Source of the DNA: Xylanivirga thermophila
GTDB lineage: Bacteria; Bacillota; Clostridia; Caldicoprobacterales; Xylanivirgaceae
Length of the DNA stretch: 64,000 bases
Direction of reading: 5' to 3'
NCBI RefSeq assembly: GCF_004138105.1
Contig: NZ_RXHQ01000001.1
Span: forward strand, 1-64,000
Shown here: one piece after another, positions 37,564 through 45,506 of the stretch
Layout: each line of letters begins with the position of its first letter
How positions within the stretch are numbered: position 1 is the stretch's first letter
The notes under the pieces: model-generated
Seen by the model: only the letters and a program-made list of their open reading frames with translations
The model's database searches: none
Told to the model about the DNA's origin: nothing
Made by a program: the position numbers and the translations under genes

Positions 37564-38595
37564 ATGCCAGTTGTAGATTATGAAAAATATTGTAAGATGT
37601 TAGATAATGCATATAAAAATCACTATGCTTATCCGGCAATTAATGTATCATCATTGGAGACAGCAAATGCTGCTTTGAGGGGATTTGCAGAGGCAAAATC
37701 CGATGGTATTATCCAAGTATCCGTTGGAGGAGGCGCACATGCTTCCGGTTCTTGTGTAAAGGATAGCGCTTTAGGGGCCATTTCATTGGCTGAACATATC
37801 CATAGAATGGCAGAACAATATAATGTAGGTATTGCATTACATACTGACCATTGCAAACCTGAAAAATTGGATTCATTTGTATATCCATTGATAGCAGAAA
37901 CCGAAAAGAGAAGGGCTAAAGGTGAAAAGAACCTATTTAATAGTCATATGTTTGATGGTTCTGAACTATCTGTAAGCAAAAATGTAGAAGTATCTACAAA
38001 ATTATTAGAGCTTTGTGCAAAGAATCAAATTATATTAGAGGTAGAAGCAGGGGTAGTAGGTGGAGAAGAAGATGGTATGAATAATGAAGGCGTGTCAAAA
38101 GACAAGCTGTACACCACTCCGGAAGATATGCTTGAGTTTTATAGGGCACTTAGTAAAATCGAAAGTGGAAGATTTATGCTGGCTGCTACCTTTGGTAATG
38201 TTCATGGCGTGTACAAGCCTGGTAATGTAAAATTAAAACCAATAATACTAAAGGAAGGCCAGGATGCTCTAAAGGCAGAATATGGGGATGATGCCCACTA
38301 TTATTTGGTATTCCATGGCGGTTCCGGTTCTAGCAAGGAAGAAATAGAAGAGACCCTTGAGTATGGTGTAATCAAGATGAACATAGATACGGATACCCAG
38401 TATGCATTTACAAGGCCTATAGTAGATCATATGTTTAAAAACTATGATGGGGTTTTGAAGATAGAAGGAGAAGTAGGTAACAAGAAAGTATATGATCCTA
38501 GATCATATTTGAAGGCTGGAGAGATTGGTATGGCAGAACGGATCAAGGAAGCTTGTAATGTATTGAGGTCAACCGGTAAGACCATCTTTGGTTGA
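37564..38595 (+). CDS. fba: Class II fructose-1,6-bisphosphate aldolase
   Basis: A zinc-dependent aldolase splitting fructose 1,6-bisphosphate into the two triose phosphates. The 343-residue protein shows the catalytic/metal region HTDHCKPEKLD, a VEAGVVGGEEDG metal segment, GNVHGVYKPGNV and HGGSGSSKEEI. Its length and insertions fit the type A (FbaA-like) subgroup rather than the shorter B. subtilis FbaA form. AAGGAAGGAG precedes the ATG. It lies about 11 kb from the other glycolytic genes and has its own promoter. Confidence 0.93.
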   Translation: MPVVDYEKYCKMLDNAYKNHYAYPAINVSSLETANAALRGFAEAKSDGIIQVSVGGGAHASGSCVKDSALGAISLAEHIHRMAEQYNVGIALHTDHCKPEKLDSFVYPLIAETEKRRAKGEKNLFNSHMFDGSELSVSKNVEVSTKLLELCAKNQIILEVEAGVVGGEEDGMNNEGVSKDKLYTTPEDMLEFYRALSKIESGRFMLAATFGNVHGVYKPGNVKLKPIILKEGQDALKAEYGDDAHYYLVFHGGSGSSKEEIEETLEYGVIKMNIDTDTQYAFTRPIVDHMFKNYDGVLKIEGEVGNKKVYDPRSYLKAGEIGMAERIKEACNVLRSTGKTIFG

Positions 38596-38605
38596 TTGTT
38601 TAGGG

Positions 38606-38634
38606 TTGCTAAAAATATACTTTAGGTATATAAT
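38606..38634 (+). promoter_or_regulatory. Promoter upstream of the Ldh2-family gene
   Basis: TTGCTA (38606-38611), a 17-nt spacer and TATAAT (38629-38634). The resulting 114-nt leader contains a terminator-like hairpin. Confidence 0.55.
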
Positions 38635-38672
38635 ATAGACAAGTTAATATAATATATTTAATGAGAGATTAG

Positions 38673-38726
38673 GAGACAGTTATGCAATAAGTTGGATACT
38701 TGTGCAGGCTGTCTCTTTCTTTTTTA
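38673..38726 (+). terminator. Terminator or attenuator hairpin in the leader at 38641-38754
   Basis: GAGACAG (38673-38679) pairs with CTGTCTC (38709-38715). Inner TGCA/TGCA and AAGT/ACTT helices form a segmented stem, and a T-rich tract runs to 38726. It may simply end fba transcripts, but a promoter lies between fba and the hairpin, so it could also control the next gene. Confidence 0.6.
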
Positions 38727-38754
38727 AAATAAATTAGAAAGGGGTAATGTTAAA

Positions 38755-39888
38755 ATGGTATTGGATAAGGACATAGTATGGGTGAATTTTGATAAAATGG
38801 AAAAGTTTATGGTGGATGTTTTTAAGGGAATAGGTGTGCCTGAGGAAGATGCAAAAATATGTGCTGACATTTTAATTACGGCAGATAAACATGGTATAGA
38901 CTCACATGGTGTGAGCAGATTAAAACCCATATACTATGATAGGATAAAGCTAGGCATACAAAATCCAGTTACCGAGTTTGAAGTAGTACGGGAGGGTCCT
39001 ACAACAGCTGTGGTAGACGGACATAATGGCATGGGTCATGTAATAGGCAAAAAATCTATGGAGCTTGCCATAGAAAAGGCTAAAAAATATGGTATGGGAA
39101 TGGTTGCAGTAAGAAATTCTACACACTATGGGATAGCAGGATATTATTCTCTCATGGCAGTAAAAGAGGGAATGATAGGTATAACAGGGACCAACGCCCG
39201 CCCTTCCATTGCTCCTACCTTTGGAGTGGAAAATATGCTAGGCACCAATCCACTGACATTTGGCATGCCCTCGGATGAAGAATTTCCATTTGTTTTGGAT
39301 TGTTCCACAGCAGTAGCCCAAAGGGGGAAAGTAGAATTATATGCAAGGGCCAATAAAGAATTGCCAGAGGGTTGGGTAATTGGACAGGACGGGAAGAGTA
39401 AAACTGACCCCAATCAGGTACTTAAGGATCTTGTGGCAGGTACTGCTGCGTTGGTACCATTAGGTGGTATAGGTGAAGAGACATCGGGCTATAAGGGATA
39501 TGGATATGCGACTGTAGTGGAAATATTATCAGCTGCATTGCAGGGTGGAAAGTTTCTAAAAGATTTGACAGGTTTTGATGAAGAGGGCAATAGGGCGCCC
39601 TATAGATTGGGACATTTCTTTATAGCAATAGATGTAAGTGCATTTACTTCGTTGGAGAGTTTCAAAAAAACAACAGGTGAAATATTAAGGGCTCTACGTA
39701 ATTCTAAAAAAGCACCAGGCTGTGATAGAATCTATACTGCATGGGAAAAGGAGTATTTGACGTGGTTAGACAGAAAAGACAAAGGTGTGCCTATTAATAA
39801 GTCCATTGCAAAGGAGATTCTAAAGGTTAAAGAAGAGCTTAAGTTAGATGATTATACATTTGGTTTTGAAGATAAGTGGAATGAATGA
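38755..39888 (+). CDS. Ldh2/malate-type NAD(P)-dependent dehydrogenase
   Basis: A 377-residue member of the malate/L-sulfolactate/ureidoglycolate dehydrogenase family (YlbC/AllD/ComC fold), unrelated to classical LDH. Family hallmarks are DKHGIDSHGVSRL (catalytic His region), NSTHYGIAGYYS and LGTNPLTFGMPS. Substrate cannot be read from sequence; malate, 2-oxo acids or ureidoglycolate are possible. The leader holds a hairpin that may attenuate expression. The stop codon lies inside a 46-bp perfect palindrome. Confidence 0.88.
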   Translation: MVLDKDIVWVNFDKMEKFMVDVFKGIGVPEEDAKICADILITADKHGIDSHGVSRLKPIYYDRIKLGIQNPVTEFEVVREGPTTAVVDGHNGMGHVIGKKSMELAIEKAKKYGMGMVAVRNSTHYGIAGYYSLMAVKEGMIGITGTNARPSIAPTFGVENMLGTNPLTFGMPSDEEFPFVLDCSTAVAQRGKVELYARANKELPEGWVIGQDGKSKTDPNQVLKDLVAGTAALVPLGGIGEETSGYKGYGYATVVEILSAALQGGKFLKDLTGFDEEGNRAPYRLGHFFIAIDVSAFTSLESFKKTTGEILRALRNSKKAPGCDRIYTAWEKEYLTWLDRKDKGVPINKSIAKEILKVKEELKLDDYTFGFEDKWNE

Positions 39889-39930
39889 CAAGAAAAGACC
39901 TCTGCATATGCAGAGGTCTTTTCTTGTCAT
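39885..39930. terminator. 46-bp perfect palindrome, bidirectional terminator
   Basis: Arm 39885-39907 (begins ATGACAAGAAAAGACC) is the exact reverse complement of 39908-39930 with no spacer. It contains the stop codons of both convergent genes. Confidence 0.88.
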
Positions 39931-40589
39931 AGTTTTTTGTAGCAGAACCACCAGTCGAAACATTCTATTTCTCCATTTTGAGCCTGCTCAAGGCGTTCTT
40001 TTGCTAGCTTTTCAGTAGCTACCGGGGGAATTATGACCTTATCACCGATTAGGGGGTTATTTGGCCAGTTTTCAGGAACGGCTACTTTATTTTTATCAGC
40101 AGTCTGTAATGCCTTTACGGATCTTAAGACTTCATCCACATTACGTCCCACCTCCTGCGGGTAATACATTATTAGTCTTACTACACCTTTATCATCTACT
40201 ATGAATACAGCTCTTACGGTATTAGTACCTTTACTAGGATGTATCATGCCAAGTGCGGAAGCTGTTCTTCCCAATTCATCGGCGATGACTGGAAAAGGAA
40301 CTTCTACATCGGTTTTATCCTTAATCCATTCAATCCATTTTATATGTGAAAACACTTGATCTACTGATAGACCAATAAGTTCAGTATTTAATTTCTTAAA
40401 CTCGTCTGCCTTTTTTGAAAAGCTTACAAATTCAGTAGTACATACCGGGGTAAAATCTCCGGGGTGGCTAAATAGCACAAACCATTTTCCGGCATAATCA
40501 TCAGGCAGTTTTTTTACTCCATGTGTAGTTACTACTTCCATGGATGGAAATTTTTCTCCTAATAGCGCCATTCTTTTTACATCTTCCAT
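39927..40589 (-). CDS. Peroxiredoxin, Prx6/AhpC-TSA type
   Basis: A thiol peroxidase of 220 residues reducing H2O2 and organic peroxides. The peroxidatic Cys50 lies in [10 protein letters not shown]. The long C-terminal domain (VPENWPNNP) and the Cys210/Cys216 pair in CFDWWFC are typical of the Prx6-like proteins of thermophiles and archaea, where these cysteines act in resolution. AGAGGAGG about 9 nt upstream supports the start. No reductase gene is adjacent. I found no convincing PerR box. Confidence 0.92.
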   Translation of the reverse strand: MEDVKRMALLGEKFPSMEVVTTHGVKKLPDDYAGKWFVLFSHPGDFTPVCTTEFVSFSKKADEFKKLNTELIGLSVDQVFSHIKWIEWIKDKTDVEVPFPVIADELGRTASALGMIHPSKGTNTVRAVFIVDDKGVVRLIMYYPQEVGRNVDEVLRSVKALQTADKNKVAVPENWPNNPLIGDKVIIPPVATEKLAKERLEQAQNGEIECFDWWFCYKKL

Positions 40590-40731
40590 TGTGTAATCCT
40601 CCTCTTTATTATCAAATATATATGGAATTTGTTATTATTTTTTTATCCTATTATATAGCTAAACTATTTTTTATCGGTTATAATAAGTTTTTGAAGATTT
40701 TTTAGAAAAATTTTTAGACTGAATTTTTAGT

Positions 40732-40759
40732 TTGACATATGATATTCAGGTTATATATT
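40732..40759 (+). promoter_or_regulatory. Promoter of the TSCPD gene
   Basis: A perfect TTGACA (40732-40737), a 16-nt spacer and TATATT (40754-40759). Confidence 0.65.
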
Positions 40760-40827
40760 ATAGATACATTGAAATCGTCGATATAAAATATATAATAAAC
40801 ATTTACTGTCAATAGGAGGTATTATAG

Positions 40828-41079
40828 ATGTATCAGTTTTCACCAAAAGGGGTTTGCTCAAGGGATATAAAATTCGATATAGTAGATGGCAGGATAACGA
40901 AGGTGCAATTTACAGGGGGCTGTAATGGAAATCTACAGGGTATTTCCAAACTAGTTGAAGGTATGGAGGTTGAAGAGGCGATAAAGAGGCTTTCAGGTAT
41001 AAGATGCGGAAGTAAGTCTACATCTTGTCCAGATCAGTTTTCCAAGGCGCTTTTGCAATTTAAAGGGGCGGGAGTTTAA
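40828..41079 (+). CDS. TSCPD domain protein
   Basis: An 83-residue stand-alone TSCPD domain, similar to the C-terminal domain of some class II ribonucleotide reductases. It has conserved Cys in GVCS, GGCNGN, IRCGSKSTSCPDQ; the last stretch names the family. A metal- or nucleotide-binding role is suspected, not proven. AATAGGAGG supports the ATG. The stop codon overlaps that of the convergent sigma gene, inside a hairpin built from two copies of GGCGGGAG. Confidence 0.88.
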   Translation: MYQFSPKGVCSRDIKFDIVDGRITKVQFTGGCNGNLQGISKLVEGMEVEEAIKRLSGIRCGSKSTSCPDQFSKALLQFKGAGV

Positions 41080-41092
41080 TAAAGCTCCCGCC
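41067..41092. terminator. Hairpin made of two inverted GGCGGGAG copies over convergent stops
   Basis: GGCGGGAG (41067-41074) pairs with CTCCCGCC (41085-41092) around TTTAATAAAG, which holds both overlapping TAA stops. There is no T tract, so it may act as a transcript-end stabiliser or a poor terminator. Confidence 0.6.
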
Positions 41093-41636
41093 TTAGTGCT
41101 TGTATTGCCCTATTTTTTAGTCCCAGTACCGTTTTATAGTGTACCCCCCTTATACTGGCTATCTCTTTCAAACTTAATTCATTAAAAAAGTATAGTAAAA
41201 TTACCTCCTTTTGTTTTTGTGACAGCCTATCTATGGCCTTATAAAGCATTTTAAAATCCTCTGTCTTTACATAAATATTCCATATGTCAGCATTTTCGTC
41301 TTCTAAAATATCTATATAAGTCAAAGCATCTTCATCACCTATGGATTTATCCAATGAAATCAGGGGACGATATTTTTTTGATATATTGAGCATGCCATAA
41401 TAAAGTTTTGATTTTACATATGACAAAAATGGTACTTGAAGTTTTTCGTCGTAGCTTTTAATACAATCCATTATTATGATAACTGCTTCTTGGTATGCAT
41501 CATCCCGTTCCATCTTATAGGCATAGCGATTTATAGCAGAACATATAAGGGGATTAAGCTTTCCTATAATATATTTAGATGCGTTGGTATCACCTTTTTT
41601 GGCCATTTTTACCAAATCCTTATACATATATTCCAT
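41076..41636 (-). CDS. RNA polymerase sigma factor, sigma-70 family (small, alternative)
   Basis: A 186-residue alternative sigma factor. Region 2 spans about 20-90 (DDAYQEAVIIIMDCIKSYD) and region 4 the C-terminus, with a helix-turn-helix (LSLKEIASIRGVHYKTVLGLKNRA). Regions 1 and 3 are missing. Size and layout fit ECF-like or TcdR/UviA-like clostridial sigma factors; regulon unknown. ATG 41636 is chosen because AGGAG lies 7 nt upstream; reading further back adds 21 residues without a ribosome binding site. An 18-bp GC palindrome lies in the leader and a LexA-like box about 180 nt upstream. Confidence 0.82.
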   Translation of the reverse strand: MEYMYKDLVKMAKKGDTNASKYIIGKLNPLICSAINRYAYKMERDDAYQEAVIIIMDCIKSYDEKLQVPFLSYVKSKLYYGMLNISKKYRPLISLDKSIGDEDALTYIDILEDENADIWNIYVKTEDFKMLYKAIDRLSQKQKEVILLYFFNELSLKEIASIRGVHYKTVLGLKNRAIQALRRELY

Positions 41637-41652
41637 GTGTATTCTCCTATGG

Positions 41653-41670
41653 CAAAGGGCCGGCCCTTTG
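41653..41670. promoter_or_regulatory. 18-bp GC-rich palindrome in the sigma-factor leader
   Basis: CAAAGGGCCGGCCCTTTG is a perfect palindrome 10 nt upstream of the AGGAG of the sigma gene. It could be an operator or an RNA hairpin that limits ribosome access. Confidence 0.5.
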
Positions 41671-41814
41671 ATATAGTACTGTACAGCCAAATACAGCATA
41701 TTATATGGTAGGGTAAATGAAAAAACACGCAGAGATGTTACTGAAGATCAAGGGAATAGCATTTGCAGATAAAAATGTGTTATTTATATAAAAAAGGATA
41801 GAACAGGTACTTAT

Positions 41815-41828
41815 CAAACATACGTTCG
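41815..41828. promoter_or_regulatory. LexA (SOS) box-like site
   Basis: On the minus strand CGAACGTATGTTTG matches the Firmicutes LexA consensus CGAACRNRYGTTYC at all but the last base. It sits at the core of a 28-bp imperfect dyad (TACTTATC...GATAAGTA, 41808-41835). The nearest gene reading away from it is the sigma factor. Confidence 0.5.
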
Positions 41829-41840
41829 ATAAGTAATCAT

Positions 41841-41869
41841 AAAAAATGCCCCACCGAAGGAACGGTGGG
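41841..41869 (-). terminator. Terminator of the CAP-domain gene
   Basis: On the minus strand CCCACCG, loop TTCCTT, CGGTGGG, then GCATTTTTT. Confidence 0.82.
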
Positions 41870-41887
41870 ACGTTTATATCTAATATA

Positions 41888-42664
41888 TTACTTTCCTATA
41901 AACATTTGAACAAACACATATCCATATTTAGAACTCTTTTGTACCCCTATACCTACATGTGTAAAATTGGGGTTTAGAATATTTTTTCTATGGCCATCGG
42001 AATTCATAAGCCCTACATGGGCCTTATCCACATTATTGTATCCTGCAATGTTTTCACCGGCTGCATAATATTTTATACCAAATTTTTTCATCATATCAAA
42101 GGGACTGCCATAGTTAGGGGATTCATGGGCAAAGTAGTTGTTGTCTACCATATCTTTAGCCTTTACATTTGCAACGTTTGCAAGTTCTATATCCCATGTA
42201 AGGGGTTTTACTCCCGCCTTGGTTCTCTCTTCGTTTATAAGCTCCAGCATTCTTGTTTGCTCTGTACTTAATCCTTGTGTAACAGGTTGAGATGGAGTCT
42301 CTTGCTTTGGTTGAGTAGTAGTTTCTGGTTTGGTTTCTGTCTTTGGCTGTGTGGTAGTTTCTTGTTTAGTCTCAGTTTTTTCTCCATCAGTTTGTGCAGC
42401 GTTTTTATTGCTGTTTACAGTATACCAATTATTATTTTTATAAACTATGTCCCATATATTTCCTTGCCTAGTAATAGTTATAATAGGCAAATAAGTACCT
42501 GTATATGATTTAATATTTAAAGTAGGACATGATCTTATTATCGTTTGGGACGTTTGATAATTACAAGCAGCGAGTGCACTTTCGTTAATTCCTGGGAGTC
42601 CATTGCCTACAAATAATACACCTATTAACAATACTGATAATATAGCTACAATTTTCTTTTTCAT
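41888..42664 (-). CDS. Secreted CAP/SCP-domain protein (YkwD-like)
   Basis: A 258-residue exported protein. An N-terminal signal peptide (about 1-33) precedes a small SH3-like Cys-containing segment (about 33-90). A Thr/Lys/Glu/Pro/Gln linker with repeated TQPK-type units (about 95-130) follows, then a CAP domain (about 133-255) with NEERTKAGVKPL, FAHESP, AGENIA, HRKNILNP and GIGVQ. Bacterial YkwD-type CAP proteins are cell-surface or spore-associated proteins of unclear activity. TTTTGGAGG lies 8 nt before the ATG. Confidence 0.9.
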   Translation of the reverse strand: MKKKIVAILSVLLIGVLFVGNGLPGINESALAACNYQTSQTIIRSCPTLNIKSYTGTYLPIITITRQGNIWDIVYKNNNWYTVNSNKNAAQTDGEKTETKQETTTQPKTETKPETTTQPKQETPSQPVTQGLSTEQTRMLELINEERTKAGVKPLTWDIELANVANVKAKDMVDNNYFAHESPNYGSPFDMMKKFGIKYYAAGENIAGYNNVDKAHVGLMNSDGHRKNILNPNFTHVGIGVQKSSKYGYVFVQMFIGK

Positions 42665-42689
42665 ATGCGACCTCCAAAATATTAATATT

Positions 42690-42726
42690 ATTACAAAATG
42701 ATATAAAATTTATTTCATTTTGTAAT
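42690..42726. promoter_or_regulatory. 12-bp inverted repeat upstream of the CAP-domain gene
   Basis: ATTACAAAATGA (42690-42701) and TCATTTTGTAAT (42715-42726) are perfect arms with a 13-nt spacer. On the minus strand it overlaps a possible promoter (TTACAA, 16 nt, TATCAT), so it is a candidate operator. Confidence 0.5.
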
Positions 42727-42793
42727 GTCATTTTAACATATCTGTAACATCTTTTCATTATATAATTTATGGAATTTAAGTTACTTTATTGTT

Positions 42794-42824
42794 TTGAAAT
42801 TACGAATTGAAGTTAGGTTATAAT
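42794..42824 (+). promoter_or_regulatory. Possible polA promoter
   Basis: TTGAAA (42794-42799), a long 19-nt spacer and TATAAT (42819-42824). Confidence 0.4.
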
Positions 42825-42898
42825 ATAATTGAAATCAGTCAAGAGATATGGTAAAGTCAAAAGTATAAATAATAAGTAAACGAATTGGAGAGTTACTG

Positions 42899-45493
42899 AT
42901 GCGAGATAATAAAATATTAATGGTAATAGACGGAAACAGCCTTATGCATAGGGCTTTTTATGCAATCCCTCCCCTTAGTACAAAAAAGGGTATATATACA
43001 AATGCGGTATATGGATTTATGAATATGCTATTTAAGCTTATAGAAGAATATCATCCTGAATACATCGGGGTGGCCTTTGATAGGAAGGCGCCTACATTTA
43101 GACATAAGGAGTACAAGGAATACAAAGGCACTAGACAAAAAACGCCTGAAATACTAGTACCCCAATTTGATACATTAAAAAAGCTCCTATCAGCTATGAA
43201 TATAGCCATATATGAACGGGACGGCTATGAAGCGGATGATATTCTAGGTACGTTTGCCCGCATAGCTGGGGAAAAGGGCATGAAGGCATATTTAGTTACT
43301 GGGGATCGTGATGCTTTGCAGCTTATAGATGAAAATGTAAATGTGCTTATGACTAAGAAAGGGATAACGGATATAAGGATATATGATGAAAAGGCTTTAC
43401 ATGAGGACTATGGCATTACCCCTGCACAGGTAATAGAGATGAAATCCCTTATGGGGGATAGCTCTGACAATATCCCCGGTGTACCTGGGGTGGGGAAAAA
43501 GACTGCATTTAAACTTATAAATAAGTACGGTACTTTAGAGAATGTATACGCGCATATAGACGAGATATCTGGGAAAAAGCTCAAAGAGAATTTAGAAAAA
43601 TACAAGGCTCAGGCATTTTTGAGTAAAAGACTTGCTACCATAATCAAGGATGCACCGGTTGATATAAGTATTGCTGATTGCTGCTATGATATTCCAAACT
43701 CTTTAGAGTTAAAGGAACTGCTAATGGAATTAGAATTTAGCAGTATATTAAGTAGGTTGGATTTTGATATGAAATCGGAAAGTGAAAAGCCGGATATAAA
43801 GCGCCCTAAAACTGTTATAAATATAGAAGATGCTAGCTCACTTAAAGATGTATTGTCTTCTATTAAGGCGGGAGATACGATAGCACTCCTTGTTGAGGAT
43901 GATGGGTTGAGCATCGCAAGTAATAAAGATAGGGTATATATGGTACCTATAACGCATAATCTCATAGACATGGGGCTTAACTATAATGAGGTAATGGATA
44001 TTTTAAAATCAATTTTAGAAGATAGGGATGTAAAGAAGATAACCCATGATGCAAAAAAATTAATGGTAAAACTTTCTAAGGAAGGTATTTGTCTTGATGG
44101 AGTATATTTTGATACATTTATAGCGGCATATCTAATAGAATCTACCAAGGAGAAATATGATATGGCCCAGCTTATGTATGACTATACAGGATTGAATATA
44201 GATAGGGTTGATGCCTCGGATATACTTATTCTATATACCGCTATGAAGCATATCCTAAAGGAACATGATATGTTCACGCTCTATGAACAGGTGGAACACC
44301 CACTGATTACCGTGCTTGCACAAATGGAAATAGAGGGCTTTAAGGTGGATAAAAATATATTAAGGGAACTTGATAAGGAGTTTACAGAAAGTTTAAATAC
44401 TTTGACGTCGGAAATATATGATCTGGCGGGAGAAGAGTTTAATATAAATTCACCAAAACAGCTAGGCGTAATACTGTTTGAAAAATTAGATCTGCCTGTT
44501 ATAAAACGTACCAAGACGGGATATTCTACCAACATAGAAGTTTTAGAGCAATTGCAGGGACAGCATCCCATTATAGATAAGGTAATGGACTATAGGCAGA
44601 TAATGAAGTTAAAATCTACCTATGTGGACGGACTATTGGCTGTAATAGATCCTGAAGATGGCAGGATACATTCCAGCTTTAACCAGACAGTAACGGCTAC
44701 AGGCAGGATAAGCAGTACCGAACCAAATCTTCAAAATATTCCGGTCAAGGTAGAGCTTGGAAGGCAAATACGGCGGGTATTTGTAGCGAGCAGTGATGAT
44801 CATGTGCTTTTAGATGCGGATTATTCTCAGATAGAACTTAGGGTGCTTGCCCATATATCAGAAGATCCTACTTTTATTGAGGCATTTAAAAACAATCAGG
44901 ATATACATGCCAGAACCGCTTCTGAGATATTCAATGTATCTATTGACGAAGTAACACCTGAGCAAAGGGGTAGCGCTAAAGCAGTAAACTTTGGAATAGT
45001 ATATGGTATAAGCGATTTTGGCCTGGCTAGAAATCTAAATATAAGCAGAAATCAGGCAAAGACTTATATAGAAAGTTATTTTGCTAGGTATCCAATGGTA
45101 AAGGAATACATGGATAATGTAGTTCATGAAGCCAAGTTAAAAGGATATGTTACCACGCTTATGGGAAGGAGAAGGAATCTTCCTGAGCTAAATTCAAGAA
45201 ATTTCAATATTCGGTCATTTGGTGAGCGGGTAGCCATGAATACACCTATACAAGGGACTGCTGCCGATATAATAAAGGTGGCTATGAACCGGGTATTCTA
45301 TGAGTTAAAAAAAAGACAGTTGAAATCTAAACTCATACTTCAGGTACATGATGAGCTTATAGTAGATACCCACAAGTCTGAATTGGATGAAGTTAGGGAT
45401 ATTGTGAAGACGGAGATGCAAAATGCAATGGAACTGAGGGTACCTCTAGTAGTTGATATAGGGGTAGGATATAGCTGGTATGATGCAAAATAG
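42899..45493 (+). CDS. polA: DNA polymerase I
   Basis: A repair and Okazaki-fragment polymerase of 864 residues. The 5' nuclease domain (about 1-290) is intact (VIDGNSLMHRAFYA, DRDALQL, GDSSDNIPGVPGVGKKTA). The middle 3'-5' exonuclease-like domain (about 300-470) lacks the acidic catalytic residues and should be inactive, as in Bacillus and Thermus enzymes. The polymerase domain has motif A DADYSQIELR, motif B RGSAKAVNFGIVYG and motif C LQVHDEL. TTGGAGAG precedes the ATG. It is followed by coaE, a common Firmicutes order. Two GGCGGGAG octamers lie within it. Confidence 0.96.
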   Translation: MRDNKILMVIDGNSLMHRAFYAIPPLSTKKGIYTNAVYGFMNMLFKLIEEYHPEYIGVAFDRKAPTFRHKEYKEYKGTRQKTPEILVPQFDTLKKLLSAMNIAIYERDGYEADDILGTFARIAGEKGMKAYLVTGDRDALQLIDENVNVLMTKKGITDIRIYDEKALHEDYGITPAQVIEMKSLMGDSSDNIPGVPGVGKKTAFKLINKYGTLENVYAHIDEISGKKLKENLEKYKAQAFLSKRLATIIKDAPVDISIADCCYDIPNSLELKELLMELEFSSILSRLDFDMKSESEKPDIKRPKTVINIEDASSLKDVLSSIKAGDTIALLVEDDGLSIASNKDRVYMVPITHNLIDMGLNYNEVMDILKSILEDRDVKKITHDAKKLMVKLSKEGICLDGVYFDTFIAAYLIESTKEKYDMAQLMYDYTGLNIDRVDASDILILYTAMKHILKEHDMFTLYEQVEHPLITVLAQMEIEGFKVDKNILRELDKEFTESLNTLTSEIYDLAGEEFNINSPKQLGVILFEKLDLPVIKRTKTGYSTNIEVLEQLQGQHPIIDKVMDYRQIMKLKSTYVDGLLAVIDPEDGRIHSSFNQTVTATGRISSTEPNLQNIPVKVELGRQIRRVFVASSDDHVLLDADYSQIELRVLAHISEDPTFIEAFKNNQDIHARTASEIFNVSIDEVTPEQRGSAKAVNFGIVYGISDFGLARNLNISRNQAKTYIESYFARYPMVKEYMDNVVHEAKLKGYVTTLMGRRRNLPELNSRNFNIRSFGERVAMNTPIQGTAADIIKVAMNRVFYELKKRQLKSKLILQVHDELIVDTHKSELDEVRDIVKTEMQNAMELRVPLVVDIGVGYSWYDAK

Positions 45494-45506
45494 GGGGGCA
45501 TATAAT

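Noticed and set aside
40590-40827. PerR box between the peroxiredoxin and TSCPD genes
   Set aside because: The TTATAATAA-like stretch near 40678-40690 lacks a matching second half.
43799-44310. Active proofreading domain in polA
   Set aside because: The exonuclease-like region lacks the Asp/Glu metal-ligand motifs, as in other Gram-positive Pol I enzymes.
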